DNA from: a virus
Reading direction: 5' to 3' (one strand)
DNA length: 20,494 nucleotides
Virus record (IMG/VR): IMGVR_UViG_3300009026_000081
Span: 1-20,494 of that record
The position numbers and the translations under genes are program-made. This document shows positions 1 to 7,582 of this stretch, in pieces (position 1 is the stretch's first letter; every line of letters begins with the position of its first letter). The notes under the pieces were generated by a model. It saw only the letters and a list, made by a program, of their open reading frames with translations. It was not told the origin of the DNA and searched no databases.

Positions 1-2
1 AT

Positions 3-1811
3 GGTAATACTGCGGTAGGTTTATCTTCGGGTAGAAGAAATAACGGAGGCTTTAATACTTTTATTGGTTTTCAATCGGGGCAAGGCTCTATAAACACATC
101 AAATAACAACTCTTTCAATAATACTGCATTAGGTTATTTTTCATTGAATAAACTAACAAGCGGAAATAGTAATACGGGAGTTGGCTCAGCTGCGTTAGAA
201 GATAACACAACGGGAGTTTTAAACACTTGTTTGGGGCAAGGTTCGGGGAAAGACATTACAACGGGTTCAAAAAATGTAATACTTGGATCATTTACGGGTT
301 TTTCGGGAGGAACTGACATAAGAACATCAGACAACAACATTATCATTTCAGATGGTAGTGGGAATAATAGAATACAAGTTGATAGTGGGGGTAATGTGGG
401 TATTGGAGTTACACCAACAGATGCTCATCAAATAAGTAGAACATCGGGAACAACTCAAGACGCAAAAAACATTCAATTAAGAATAGGTTCATCAACTACA
501 TCATTATCACCATATATTAGATTTCAAGGGCAAACATCAAGTTCTGTAAATCGTTTTGCGGACATTCAATTAGATACCGTTAATGATCTATTGTCATTTT
601 TTCCTCCATCTCAATATGCAAATGTTTCTTCTGCACTTAACATCTCAACGGGGGGCAACGTGGGTATTGGAACTACTACATTAGATGCAAACGCTAACTT
701 AACCGTATTCGGTAGTTATCAAACTGATTTTATACGAGATTTTTACGGTGGTAATAGAGGATATGTTTTGCGGTTTGGTGCTAATACGGCAAGTAGTGGA
801 CACGTTATAGGTTCTCAAATATTAGGAACTTTAGCGGGTGATGATGTTAATGGATCACTTGAGTTCTATACAAAAGATGCGGGTAATTTAAGAAAACAAC
901 TCACCATCTCATCGGTAGGTGATGTAACAATTGGCTCAGCAAATGATCCGTATTTATATATGGTTTCAAGCGGTGGAAATGGATACAATAGCCGTTTTAG
1001 GATGTACGGTTATGCTGATGGTGGAACTTATGGAGGTGGATTTAAGATTGATACAAGAGATTCTAGTAATGTTTTTAATAACGCTTTAGCCATCTCATCT
1101 ACGGGTGTTGCAACTTTTACGGGTTTAATTAAGTTTGTTGATACGACTGCGGGAAGCGCGGGAACGCCACAATTTAAAACATTACTTAGTTATCAATATT
1201 CTACTATAAATGCTTTATCAACTATAAAAGGAGGAAATGAAGCGGGTGGCACTAACGGAACATATTTAAAGTTTTCTGTTAATTCAAGTGCTGCGGTAAA
1301 TACACCAATTGATATACTGACATTAAAATCTGCATTTGTTGGAGGAACAACCGCACAATTTGACGCATTAATAAAAGCAAATAACGGTATCAGTTTTCCT
1401 AATCAATCAGCGAGTAGCGGAACATCAACAAGCGAAACCTTAGACGCATACGAGGAGGGGACTTGGACGCCTAACGTTGAGTCTACTGCGGGCGGTGCTT
1501 ATACAATATCAAATGCAAGAGGTAAATATATAAAGGTAGGGAAACACGTGACGGTGCAATTTTATTTTATTGTAAGTAATGTAAATGGTGGAACGGGAGC
1601 AAAAATAACTAACTTACCTTTTACCACAAAAAGCGGCGCGGCGGGAGATAATTATATAGGGAATTCTTGGAACACAAGTAACGGCCAATTATCTAGTGCA
1701 GTTGCCGCACAAAATGGAACTATTGCTTATTTATATGTATATAGCGGAGGAAATCCAATTGGACAAGGGCAAGGAAATACGGGAACTATCACATACATAT
1801 CACAAAGTTAA
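3..1811 (+). CDS. Virion fibre / adhesin, 5'-truncated by window edge
   Basis: The frame is open from base 3, so the start lies outside the window; 602 residues are visible. The first ~90 residues carry repeated N-T-x-(V/I/L)-G motifs (NTAVG, NTFIG, NTALG, NTGVG, NTCLG), the pattern of YadA-like trimeric beta-solenoid heads found in phage fibres. Two GGNVGIG segments (around bases 385-420 and 650-685) match the repeat found in many phage tail fibres, but the S74 chaperone domain that often follows is not present. The last ~130 residues begin with a LDAYEEGTWTP motif (about 1437-1472), the start of a C-terminal beta domain common in marine phage fibres. The role is probably receptor binding or capsid/tail decoration. 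The gene lies upstream of the tail terminator, so a head fibre is possible. Fibre class is confident; exact location on the virion is not. Confidence 0.8.
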   Translation, partial: GNTAVGLSSGRRNNGGFNTFIGFQSGQGSINTSNNNSFNNTALGYFSLNKLTSGNSNTGVGSAALEDNTTGVLNTCLGQGSGKDITTGSKNVILGSFTGFSGGTDIRTSDNNIIISDGSGNNRIQVDSGGNVGIGVTPTDAHQISRTSGTTQDAKNIQLRIGSSTTSLSPYIRFQGQTSSSVNRFADIQLDTVNDLLSFFPPSQYANVSSALNISTGGNVGIGTTTLDANANLTVFGSYQTDFIRDFYGGNRGYVLRFGANTASSGHVIGSQILGTLAGDDVNGSLEFYTKDAGNLRKQLTISSVGDVTIGSANDPYLYMVSSGGNGYNSRFRMYGYADGGTYGGGFKIDTRDSSNVFNNALAISSTGVATFTGLIKFVDTTAGSAGTPQFKTLLSYQYSTINALSTIKGGNEAGGTNGTYLKFSVNSSAAVNTPIDILTLKSAFVGGTTAQFDALIKANNGISFPNQSASSGTSTSETLDAYEEGTWTPNVESTAGGAYTISNARGKYIKVGKHVTVQFYFIVSNVNGGTGAKITNLPFTTKSGAAGDNYIGNSWNTSNGQLSSAVAAQNGTIAYLYVYSGGNPIGQGQGNTGTITYISQS

Positions 1812-1816
1812 AAATT

Positions 1817-2074
1817 ATGAGTTTAGAAAAAGTAATAAAAATAGATCAAATCGAAATAGTTGGAGACTATAAAGCGATTCAAGTTAGAACGGCAACCGTT
1901 GTAACAGATGATGGCGTAGAGTTGTCACGCTCATTTCATAGGCACGTCTTACAATGTGATGCTGACATAAGCGGAGAAGATTCAGAAGTTCAATCGGTAT
2001 GTAATGCGGTATGGACGGATGAGGTAAAGGATGCTTATCAGACATTTTTAGATAATCAAACCCCAATAGGATAA
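1817..2074 (+). CDS. Small fibre-associated phage protein, unknown function
   Basis: This 85-residue protein starts five bases after the fibre stop and its TAA overlaps the next ATG by one base (TAATG), so the three genes look co-translated. The body alternates a short beta-rich half (IQVRTATVV) with a motif SRSFHRHVL and a C-terminal part NAVWTDEVKDAYQ. From memory, small proteins of this type follow fibre genes in marine phages, but no function is established. There is no signal peptide or membrane segment. It may be a fibre-assembly or accessory structural protein; that is inferred only from position. Confidence 0.7.
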   Translation: MSLEKVIKIDQIEIVGDYKAIQVRTATVVTDDGVELSRSFHRHVLQCDADISGEDSEVQSVCNAVWTDEVKDAYQTFLDNQTPIG

Positions 2075-2349
2075 TGAAACAAATAGAACCAATTTCAATA
2101 TGGCAGAATGGAACAACCAAAACTGCGACACAGTTACAAGTACAAGGTACTAGTGTAACTTTAGGACAAAATGCATCTTTTTATTGGCAGTTGCTAACTG
2201 AAGAGGGACATCAAGTATCAAATGGTAACCTCGGAATTAGCGGTGAGCAATATACTGCTTGGGGTGCTGATGATGATTACGTTTATACAATTATAGCAGA
2301 GGATTTAAGCCTTGTTATTGTAGAACCATCTGAGGAGGCATCAGCATGA
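2074..2349 (+). CDS. Small structural-region protein, unknown function
   Basis: This is a 91-residue protein whose ATG overlaps the stop of the preceding gene by one base and whose own stop overlaps the next ATG (ATGA). It is predicted beta-rich, with W-Q-N-G near the N-terminus, a central segment NASFYWQLLTEEG and a later GEQYTAWGADDDYVY. This resembles small proteins found beside fibre genes in other phages that have an 'IxIWxNG' opening and a '(A)xWGxDDxY' motif. I do not recognise an enzymatic signature. The position between the fibre and the DUF5675 gene suggests an accessory virion or fibre-maturation role. Confidence 0.7.
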   Translation: MKQIEPISIWQNGTTKTATQLQVQGTSVTLGQNASFYWQLLTEEGHQVSNGNLGISGEQYTAWGADDDYVYTIIAEDLSLVIVEPSEEASA

Positions 2350-2795
2350 ATTTAGAATTAAAGAGATTTAGTTCACAAAATGATTCTACTTTAGGATTAC
2401 TTTTTGTTGATGGTGAATTTGAATGCTTTGTGTTAGAGGATGAATACAGAGATGTAAAAGTTAAAGGTGAAACAAGAATACCTTGTGGCTCTTATGACAT
2501 CAAAAAACGAGAAGTACTAAGTGGATTAACCAAAAAGTATAGGGCAAAATTTGATTGGTTTGATTACCATTTTGAAATACAAGACGTAAAAAACTTTAAC
2601 TATGTATATTTGCATATTGGAAATGACACGTCAAATAGCGATGGTTGTCTTCTCCTAAACGATGGAATAAAATCTAATGCTCATGGATTAAGCCAAAAGA
2701 ATAACGGCTCAAGCAGTACATCAGCATTTAAGAGATTATACCAAAAGATGAGTAAAAATGAATGTATAACAATTAATATAACAGACAATGTTTGA
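2346..2795 (+). CDS. DUF5675 family protein, possible L,D-transpeptidase-like cell-wall enzyme
   Basis: The 149-residue protein has the DUF5675 pattern: C-F-V-L-E-D near residue 27-32, G-E-T-R-I-P-C-G-S-Y at 41-50, and a terminal active-site-like block H90-I-G-N ... S98-D-G-C101. His and Cys arranged as HxG...xGC recall the catalytic motif of L,D-transpeptidases (YkuD-like fold), so an action on peptidoglycan peptides is plausible but is my inference; the family itself is annotated as unknown. A GAGGAGG sequence lies about twelve bases before the ATG, one of few good Shine-Dalgarno matches here. The start overlaps the previous stop (ATGA). Its place among fibre genes suggests a virion-associated or late-lysis role. 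Confidence 0.75.
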   Translation: MNLELKRFSSQNDSTLGLLFVDGEFECFVLEDEYRDVKVKGETRIPCGSYDIKKREVLSGLTKKYRAKFDWFDYHFEIQDVKNFNYVYLHIGNDTSNSDGCLLLNDGIKSNAHGLSQKNNGSSSTSAFKRLYQKMSKNECITINITDNV

Positions 2796-3204
2796 AAACA
2801 AAACAATCACATTTAAGGAGGCAGAGGATTACCACAAAGGTTTAATGATTTTAACCAATGCGGTAGAAGCCTCAGAAAAAGGAGTAGGTTTAGATTTAAC
2901 CTATAAACTAATACAAGGATTAAAAAAGATTGAGGAGCAAGTTGAATCAATCAATAAGGCTAGGACTAAATTATACGAGGTTTACGGCACTTTAGATGAC
3001 AAAGGTGTACTTACACCACATGAAGGAAAAGAAGACATTCTAGAGCCTCTAAATAAGGATATGGAAGAGTTCTTAGCCAAAGAAGATGAGTTTAGTTTAA
3101 TTAAGGATAAAATTAAAGTTGAGGATATAAAACATCTCATATTAAAGCCAAGTTTCTTGATTTTATGGGATAAATATCTTGAAGGATTAGAAGAATATGA
3201 ATGA
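2788..3204 (+). CDS. Small helical phage protein, unknown function
   Basis: The 138-residue protein is mostly helical and charged. The middle, around residues 38-72, reads as an amphipathic/coiled segment (LIQGLKKIEEQVESINKARTKL) followed by Y-G-T-L-D-D-K-G. This layout (long helix with I-x-x-x-x-x-x-I-x-x-A-R-x-K-L, then YG-x-x-D-x-x-G, then an acidic helix) resembles small phage proteins of the DUF1617 type, but I would not assign it to that family without a profile search. It overlaps the DUF5675 gene by eight bases and the tail terminator gene by eight, so it belongs to the tail operon. Confidence 0.7.
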   Translation: MFENKTITFKEAEDYHKGLMILTNAVEASEKGVGLDLTYKLIQGLKKIEEQVESINKARTKLYEVYGTLDDKGVLTPHEGKEDILEPLNKDMEEFLAKEDEFSLIKDKIKVEDIKHLILKPSFLILWDKYLEGLEEYE

Positions 3205-3625
3205 TACTAGTAAGAATGTAAGAGCGTATATATATGGGTTACTAGATGGAAATGTAACACATGATGCTAGTGCCGTTCCGGTAGTGGCTAAACCAACCGA
3301 TCTTACTGATTATCCTTACATAGTAGTTCAATCATCTAATTTTGCTGATGATAGTTTAAAAGATAGGTTTTATGGTGTGCATGAAGTAGAGATACAAGTT
3401 CACACCAAATTTCCACTAAACTTCGGAGGACAAGATGATTGTGATGACATATCAAATTCAATATTACAATTAATAAGAACTCGTAATGCTACTTCTGATT
3501 TTGGTAGTGATACAATGTTTGTATTTAAACAAACTACACAAAGGTATTTAAATGATGATGATGGGCAATTTGATTATTACACCAAATCATTATTCTTTGA
3601 TGCAGATGTTATAAGCAATAGTTAA
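3197..3625 (+). CDS. Tail terminator / tail completion protein (DUF3168- or gpU-like)
   Basis: The 142-residue protein has the length and the alpha-beta-beta layout of phage tail terminators: an N-terminal helix (VRAYIYGLLDG), a loop with proline-rich D-Y-P-Y-I-V-V-Q, strand-rich centre HEVEIQVHTKF, then a helix DDISNSILQLI and a C-terminal strand region. Such proteins cap the tail tube after it reaches the length set by the tape measure and join it to the connector. The gene stands directly before the tail-tube genes, the usual place for this family. It overlaps the previous gene by eight bases and the next by one base. Assignment is by fold pattern and synteny rather than clear motif identity. 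Confidence 0.65.
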   Translation: MNDTSKNVRAYIYGLLDGNVTHDASAVPVVAKPTDLTDYPYIVVQSSNFADDSLKDRFYGVHEVEIQVHTKFPLNFGGQDDCDDISNSILQLIRTRNATSDFGSDTMFVFKQTTQRYLNDDDGQFDYYTKSLFFDADVISNS

Positions 3626-4176
3626 TGAATGGAAGTAGCTTACTCTTATATATTGATAACGATAAACTTTTATATTCAAAATCTCACAGTTTTTCGTTTA
3701 GTGGGGATACGGTTGACATCTCTACCAAGTTATCAGATATATCTGCAATTGAGGAAAGCTACTATTGGGAATCTGCAAACTTCAATTGGGAACAACTTGA
3801 TGAAACTTGGGAAGGTATAGCTAGATCAAAATCAGTTAGTGGTTGGAGTGAAAGTATGCCTAGTTTTCGTTCAGCAAACTTTTCTTCTGAAGGATTATAT
3901 GTTGTAGATGGAATAACCCAAACTTGGGACACAACAGATTATTATTGGGAGTTGTTTAATGTAGATTGGGAAGATGGTGCAATTGAACCAAATCCAACAA
4001 CTACTTTAGATAATTTAGTAATTACCGGTGAGGAAGTTAAATTTGAAATATTAGATAGTAATTTAAATTCTGTATTTGTTGGTAGATGCTATGTGGCTAA
4101 CTATGAATTAGTGGCTGATAATGAGGGAGCAATGTTTTATAACGCTGATTTTAGCGTAACAAGTGGGGTAGCATAA
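3625..4176 (+). CDS. Tail tube protein paralogue with tryptophan-heptad insertions
   Basis: This 183-residue protein opens with NGSSLLLYI and has DTVDISTK at 29-35. These pair closely with NGTSLTLYV and DTPDISTK in the following gene, a TP901-1-type tail tube protein. It therefore appears to be a diverged duplicate. It differs by two insertions in which tryptophans repeat every seven residues: W48, W55, W62 (bases 3766-3816) and W101, W108, W115 (bases 3925-3975), mostly followed by E or D. The S-M-P-S-F-R-S-A-N-F-S segment between them matches the M-K-S-F-S-I-D-F-S segment of the paralogue. It could be a minor tube, tail-initiator or decorated tube subunit. The start overlaps the terminator gene's stop (TAATG). 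Confidence 0.7.
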   Translation: MNGSSLLLYIDNDKLLYSKSHSFSFSGDTVDISTKLSDISAIEESYYWESANFNWEQLDETWEGIARSKSVSGWSESMPSFRSANFSSEGLYVVDGITQTWDTTDYYWELFNVDWEDGAIEPNPTTTLDNLVITGEEVKFEILDSNLNSVFVGRCYVANYELVADNEGAMFYNADFSVTSGVA

Positions 4177-4195
4177 TTATATATATTTTTTTATT

Positions 4196-4203
4196 TATCT
4201 TTG
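4196..4203 (+). promoter_or_regulatory. Candidate -7 promoter element before major tail tube gene
   Basis: TATCTTTG is a perfect match to the Bacteroidota -7 consensus TAnnTTTG, placed in the only sizeable gap (43 nt) between tail genes and upstream of the gene expected to be made in highest amount. I see no TTTG or TTG at the expected -33 distance, and this 8-mer pattern arises by chance about once per kilobase at this composition, so confidence is low. GTTAA-AA-TTAAC, a short inverted repeat, follows at 4205-4216. Confidence 0.3.
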
Positions 4204-4219
4204 AGTTAAAATTAACAAT

Positions 4220-4672
4220 ATGGCTGCAATTAACGGAACTTCATTAACACTTTACGTACCTCAAGGTGCATCGGGATCAGAAACTTGGGTAGCAATAGGA
4301 TTATCAAAATCTGCTAGTTTATCTATTTCTGCTGATACTCCGGATATTTCTACCAAAGACAGTAGTGCTTGGACAGAAGTAATGGCGGGTATGAAAAGTT
4401 TTAGTATAGATTTTAGTGCATTATTAGATTTGGGAGATGATGCTAGCGCAAATGGATTTGTACCTTTATATACTTATTTTACCTCACAAGCAACAATAAG
4501 AGTTGCATTTGGTAAAGATTCAACTTATTGGTATGGAAATGCTATCATATCTTCATTAGAACAAAGTGCTGAAGCAGAACAACCGGTAGAGTTTAGTGGT
4601 TCTTTAACGGGAACGGGAGCATTAACTTATGGAACAACGGGTAGTGGAGTACCAACATATCCCGGTAATTAA
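4220..4672 (+). CDS. Major tail tube protein (TP901-1 major tail protein type)
   Basis: This 150-residue protein carries the usual pattern of siphophage tube proteins: an N-terminal NGTSLTLYV strand, SLSISADTPDISTKDSSAWTE around residues 34-54, then M-K-S-F-S-I-D-F-S, a central region with VPLYTYFTS and a strand pair ending in EQPVEFSGSLTGTGAL. Tube subunits of this family stack as hexameric rings around the tape measure. The gene follows a paralogue and precedes the tail assembly chaperone, which is the standard order. It is the only tail gene with its own spacer upstream, holding a possible promoter, in keeping with a need for high expression. Confidence 0.85.
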   Translation: MAAINGTSLTLYVPQGASGSETWVAIGLSKSASLSISADTPDISTKDSSAWTEVMAGMKSFSIDFSALLDLGDDASANGFVPLYTYFTSQATIRVAFGKDSTYWYGNAIISSLEQSAEAEQPVEFSGSLTGTGALTYGTTGSGVPTYPGN

Positions 4673-4693
4673 TTTAACTTAAATTAAATTTTA

Positions 4694-5083
4694 ATGGCAA
4701 AAAACAAACACAGAGGTACTTGTATCATAGATATAGGTGGCAAAAAAAGAGGATTAGTATTTAATATGAATACCTATGCAATATTTTGTGAAGGTATGGA
4801 TATTAACCTAACTGAGATGGATGTAGTATTTTCTGACAGAAGACAAGCAAAGGCTTTGTGTTGGTTATTTTATTCCGGATGTTTTGCTTATGATGAAAAG
4901 AATGGTAAATCTATAGATTACGATATACATGATTTTTATGATTGGGCAATGAGTGTAACTCCGGAAGATACTAATAAGATTATGGAAACCATGACGGGTT
5001 CTCAAGAGTTATCTAATTCATCTAACAATGGAATGTCTAGAAATGTTGTTGAATCAACCAAAGATGATATAAAAAAAAATTAG
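4694..5083 (+). CDS. Tail assembly chaperone, short (zero-frame) product
   Basis: The 129-residue protein lies between the tube gene and the tape measure, where nearly all siphophages encode the G-type tail chaperone that coats the tape measure during tube polymerisation. Its compact N-terminal part (I-D-I-G-G-K-K-R-G-L-V-F-N-M-N-T-Y) and helical middle (RRQAKALCWLFYSG) fit that role. The reading frame ends in A9 followed by T-TAG. The heptamer A-AAA-AAA (5071-5077) is in the right phase for a -1 slip, after which the downstream frame continues for another 105 residues. Most ribosomes should stop at 5083 and give this short form. Confidence 0.8.
   Translation: MAKNKHRGTCIIDIGGKKRGLVFNMNTYAIFCEGMDINLTEMDVVFSDRRQAKALCWLFYSGCFAYDEKNGKSIDYDIHDFYDWAMSVTPEDTNKIMETMTGSQELSNSSNNGMSRNVVESTKDDIKKN
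5071..5083 (+). promoter_or_regulatory. Programmed -1 ribosomal frameshift site
   Basis: Nine adenines (5071-5079) contain the slippery heptamer A-AAA-AAA in the frame of the upstream gene; the zero-frame stop TAG follows one codon later at 5081. Slipping back one base after codon 5075-5077 moves ribosomes into the frame that is open through 5394. The downstream half has no ATG of its own near the junction and only a TTG at 5122. Placement is as in the lambda G/GT and other tail chaperones. Confidence 0.85.
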
Positions 5084-5394
5084 TATCATTTGATGACATA
5101 TTAGATCAAGGAATAGGAACGTTGGGTTTATCACCCGACGTTTTTTGGTTATTAACATGGGCAGATTTTATTCGAATGCTAGAATCATGGACACATAATC
5201 AAAATCAATCATGGGATAGGACAAGATATCAATCTACAATGATAGCTAATTGTGCTATGGGTAGAAAGAAAACAATCGCTCCAAAAGATTTGTTTAGGTT
5301 ACCACATGACATGGATTCAAAGAAAAAAGTACCATTACCAACAAAAGAAGAAGTAGCTGAAATCAAAAACAAGCTATTTAAATTACCTATTTAA
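5077..5394 (+). CDS. Tail assembly chaperone, frameshift extension (T-like domain)
   Basis: Read after a -1 slip at 5071-5077, this frame adds 105 residues to 128 of the upstream protein, giving a ~233-residue long chaperone. The extension begins K-L-V-S-F-D-D-I-L and then has GLSPDVFWLLTWADF followed by a basic helix. The pattern 'G-L-x-P-x-x-F-W-x-L-T-x-x-(E/D)-(F/L)' is typical of the small domain of phage tail chaperones that binds the tape measure. Independent translation from the TTG at 5122 would remove the start of this domain and has no good ribosome site, so I regard the frameshift product as the real one. The tape measure starts 19 bases after the stop. Confidence 0.8.
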   Translation, partial: KLVSFDDILDQGIGTLGLSPDVFWLLTWADFIRMLESWTHNQNQSWDRTRYQSTMIANCAMGRKKTIAPKDLFRLPHDMDSKKKVPLPTKEEVAEIKNKLFKLPI

Positions 5395-5413
5395 TATTAA
5401 TTAAATTTGTGCT

Positions 5414-7579
5414 ATGACGGAAAAGAATAGAATAGTTTATGAAACCTTGATGAAGGTTAAAAACTTTACAAAGGGTGTATCAAAAGTACAGGCCGGATTT
5501 AAGAAGTTATCAAACTTAGCTAGTGCGTTTGCAACGGGTTTTATGGGTTCTCAATTACTAACAATGTTTCAAGATTGGGCAAAAGAAGCCGGTAAAGTAG
5601 AAACCGTTAATAGAAGTTTTTCTAGATCATTTGGTGTAATGGCATCTGAAACTGAAGCTAGTTTAATTAAAATGTCTACTATTTTAAAAAGAAATACTTC
5701 CGAAATGAAAAAGGGGGCAGTTTCTTTTCAAGCATTTTTTACGGGATTGGGTTTTGCTAGTAAAGCCTCATCACAAATGTCCGTTGATTTACAGAAAATG
5801 TCTGTTGATTTAGCCTCATTTTTTGGTATAGCTGATGCAAATGCACAAAAAAGATTTTTGGCAGCTTTAGCGGGTTCTCCGGAAGTTCTTGATCAGTTTG
5901 GTATAAACCTAAAACAAGCTGCTTTACAAGTTGAATTATACAATATGGGTATAAAGACAACTGTACAAAATACAAGTGAAACCGTTAAAACAACCGCTAG
6001 ATTAGCTATTATAATGCGTTCGATGTCATCTGCCGGAATATTGGGGGATGCTTTTAGATCAATGGATACATATGCGGGAAAAGTTAAAGCATTGGATTCA
6101 CAATTTCTTGAGTTTCAACAAAATATGGGTAATGTTGTTATTCCCGTTTTAATTAAGGGAATGGAGACGTTAAGCGGATTGTTTACTATAATTGATAATA
6201 TATTAAAACTTCGCGATCTATCTGATTTCTTAGCGGGTAATGCTATTGAAGCAGCAGAAATTAGAAAATATAGAGAGGAACTTGAAAAAATAAAAGAGAC
6301 TCAAACAATACTTAATTTTCTTGCTGAAAATAATACTAGATTCAGAAACGCTGATAAAGTTTTAAATGATGAAGAGTATGCTCTTTTTGTTTCATTGGTT
6401 ACAAAAGAAAAAGAATTAAAAAAACTTTTAGAAGAAGGTAATTTAGAGAGAACAGATGAGGTTGAATTAAAAAAAGAACATTTATATTATTCAAATGAGA
6501 TTCAAAAATTTCAAGTAAGGATTAATGAACAAATTAAAGAACAAGTAAAACAACAAGAAGAATTAAATAGACTAAAACAAATAGAAGCGGATGGTTTTAC
6601 TTCAGAAATAGAAGCAATTAAAGAAAAATTTGATACTCAAAAAAGGCATCAAAAATTATTTGAAAAAGATTCTTCTGAATTAGAAACTCAAAAACAACTT
6701 CAACAAGAACTTTTAGTTATATACGGTAAACAATTAAAAGCGGGTGTATTAACTACAGAAGAATATAAAAAACAAACTGATGAATTATTAGCCATTAATA
6801 CTGCATTAATGACTGTAAATACTACAGAATTTAGAAGCATAGAAAGAGAAAGAAGAAGAAAAGCTACTAAGGATTTTGATTTTGTTGGAGCGGGTGATAA
6901 AATCGGAAGTCTTAATCAGAGAAATTTAGATTTACTTGGGACTTCTGTTATTTCCGATCAATCTGCTGCCATGGCAGATGCTTTACTAGATAAAGATAAA
7001 TTTATAAATAGAATAAAGAATACATTAAGTAATATAAAAATTTCACTTATTGATGTACTTAAAGGTAGTTTTCAAGAAGATATGAGAATGATGCAAATTT
7101 CATTAGAGCAAATAGCAATGCCATTTATTAATGCATCAATGCAATTATTTGATCAAATGTTAACTCCTCCGGATGCTACATTAAGTAAGGAAGAACAAGC
7201 AGAAAAAACTAAAGGAGCATTTGCCGGAATTATAGTTGGTTTGGGGCAAGCTATGATGGCAATTGGACAAGGAATGGTTCTTACGGCTATTGGATTAGAA
7301 ACATTAAAAAAAGAACCTATAGTTGGTGGTGCTATTGGTGTAGCAATGATTGGTATTGGGGCGGGTTTAGTTAAATCGGGAAAAGGTAAGCTACAAAATT
7401 TAAAGAATTCAGCACATGCAAGAGATGCCGGAGGAACTGCAAATTCCGGTAGTGGTGTAGGAGGATTTGGAAGTATGATGAATGCAATACAAGGAGAACA
7501 AGTTTTTAGATTAGCCGGTAATGATTTAGTAACGGCTATTAATAGAACAAATACATTTCAAGGATCAATAGGAGGATAA
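5414..7579 (+). CDS. Tape measure protein
   Basis: The 721-residue protein is the largest helical protein of the tail module and follows the chaperone directly. Residues ~1-60 contain a KVKNFTKGVSKVQAGFKKLS helix and a small hydrophobic stretch. A conserved tape-measure core follows (about 65-240), with RSFGVMASETEASLIKMST, F-F-G-I-A and GSPEVLDQFGI. The middle (about 280-480) is charged and coiled-coil-like. Residues ~601-654 (bases 7214-7375) form a glycine-rich hydrophobic block (IIVGLGQAMMAIGQGMVL, then IGVAMIGIGAGLV), the part thought to help DNA cross the inner membrane in this family. By the usual ~0.15 nm per residue rule the tail would be about 100 nm long. TAAATTTG just upstream (5402-5409) looks like a -7 box but lacks a -33 partner. 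Confidence 0.9.
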   Translation: MTEKNRIVYETLMKVKNFTKGVSKVQAGFKKLSNLASAFATGFMGSQLLTMFQDWAKEAGKVETVNRSFSRSFGVMASETEASLIKMSTILKRNTSEMKKGAVSFQAFFTGLGFASKASSQMSVDLQKMSVDLASFFGIADANAQKRFLAALAGSPEVLDQFGINLKQAALQVELYNMGIKTTVQNTSETVKTTARLAIIMRSMSSAGILGDAFRSMDTYAGKVKALDSQFLEFQQNMGNVVIPVLIKGMETLSGLFTIIDNILKLRDLSDFLAGNAIEAAEIRKYREELEKIKETQTILNFLAENNTRFRNADKVLNDEEYALFVSLVTKEKELKKLLEEGNLERTDEVELKKEHLYYSNEIQKFQVRINEQIKEQVKQQEELNRLKQIEADGFTSEIEAIKEKFDTQKRHQKLFEKDSSELETQKQLQQELLVIYGKQLKAGVLTTEEYKKQTDELLAINTALMTVNTTEFRSIERERRRKATKDFDFVGAGDKIGSLNQRNLDLLGTSVISDQSAAMADALLDKDKFINRIKNTLSNIKISLIDVLKGSFQEDMRMMQISLEQIAMPFINASMQLFDQMLTPPDATLSKEEQAEKTKGAFAGIIVGLGQAMMAIGQGMVLTAIGLETLKKEPIVGGAIGVAMIGIGAGLVKSGKGKLQNLKNSAHARDAGGTANSGSGVGGFGSMMNAIQGEQVFRLAGNDLVTAINRTNTFQGSIGG

Positions 7580-7582
7580 AAT

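Noticed and set aside
3629-3820. 63-residue + strand frame inside the first tube gene
   Set aside because: It overlaps the tube paralogue almost fully and has no recognisable content; the paralogue frame carries conserved motifs.
5122-5394. Independent gene starting at TTG 5122
   Set aside because: The conserved chaperone extension begins before this codon and is continuous with the upstream gene through a slippery A9 run, so it is treated as a frameshift product.
5402-5409. TAAATTTG as a promoter of the tape measure
   Set aside because: The -7 match has no -33 element and would start transcription at or after the ATG; such 8-mers are common by chance in this composition.
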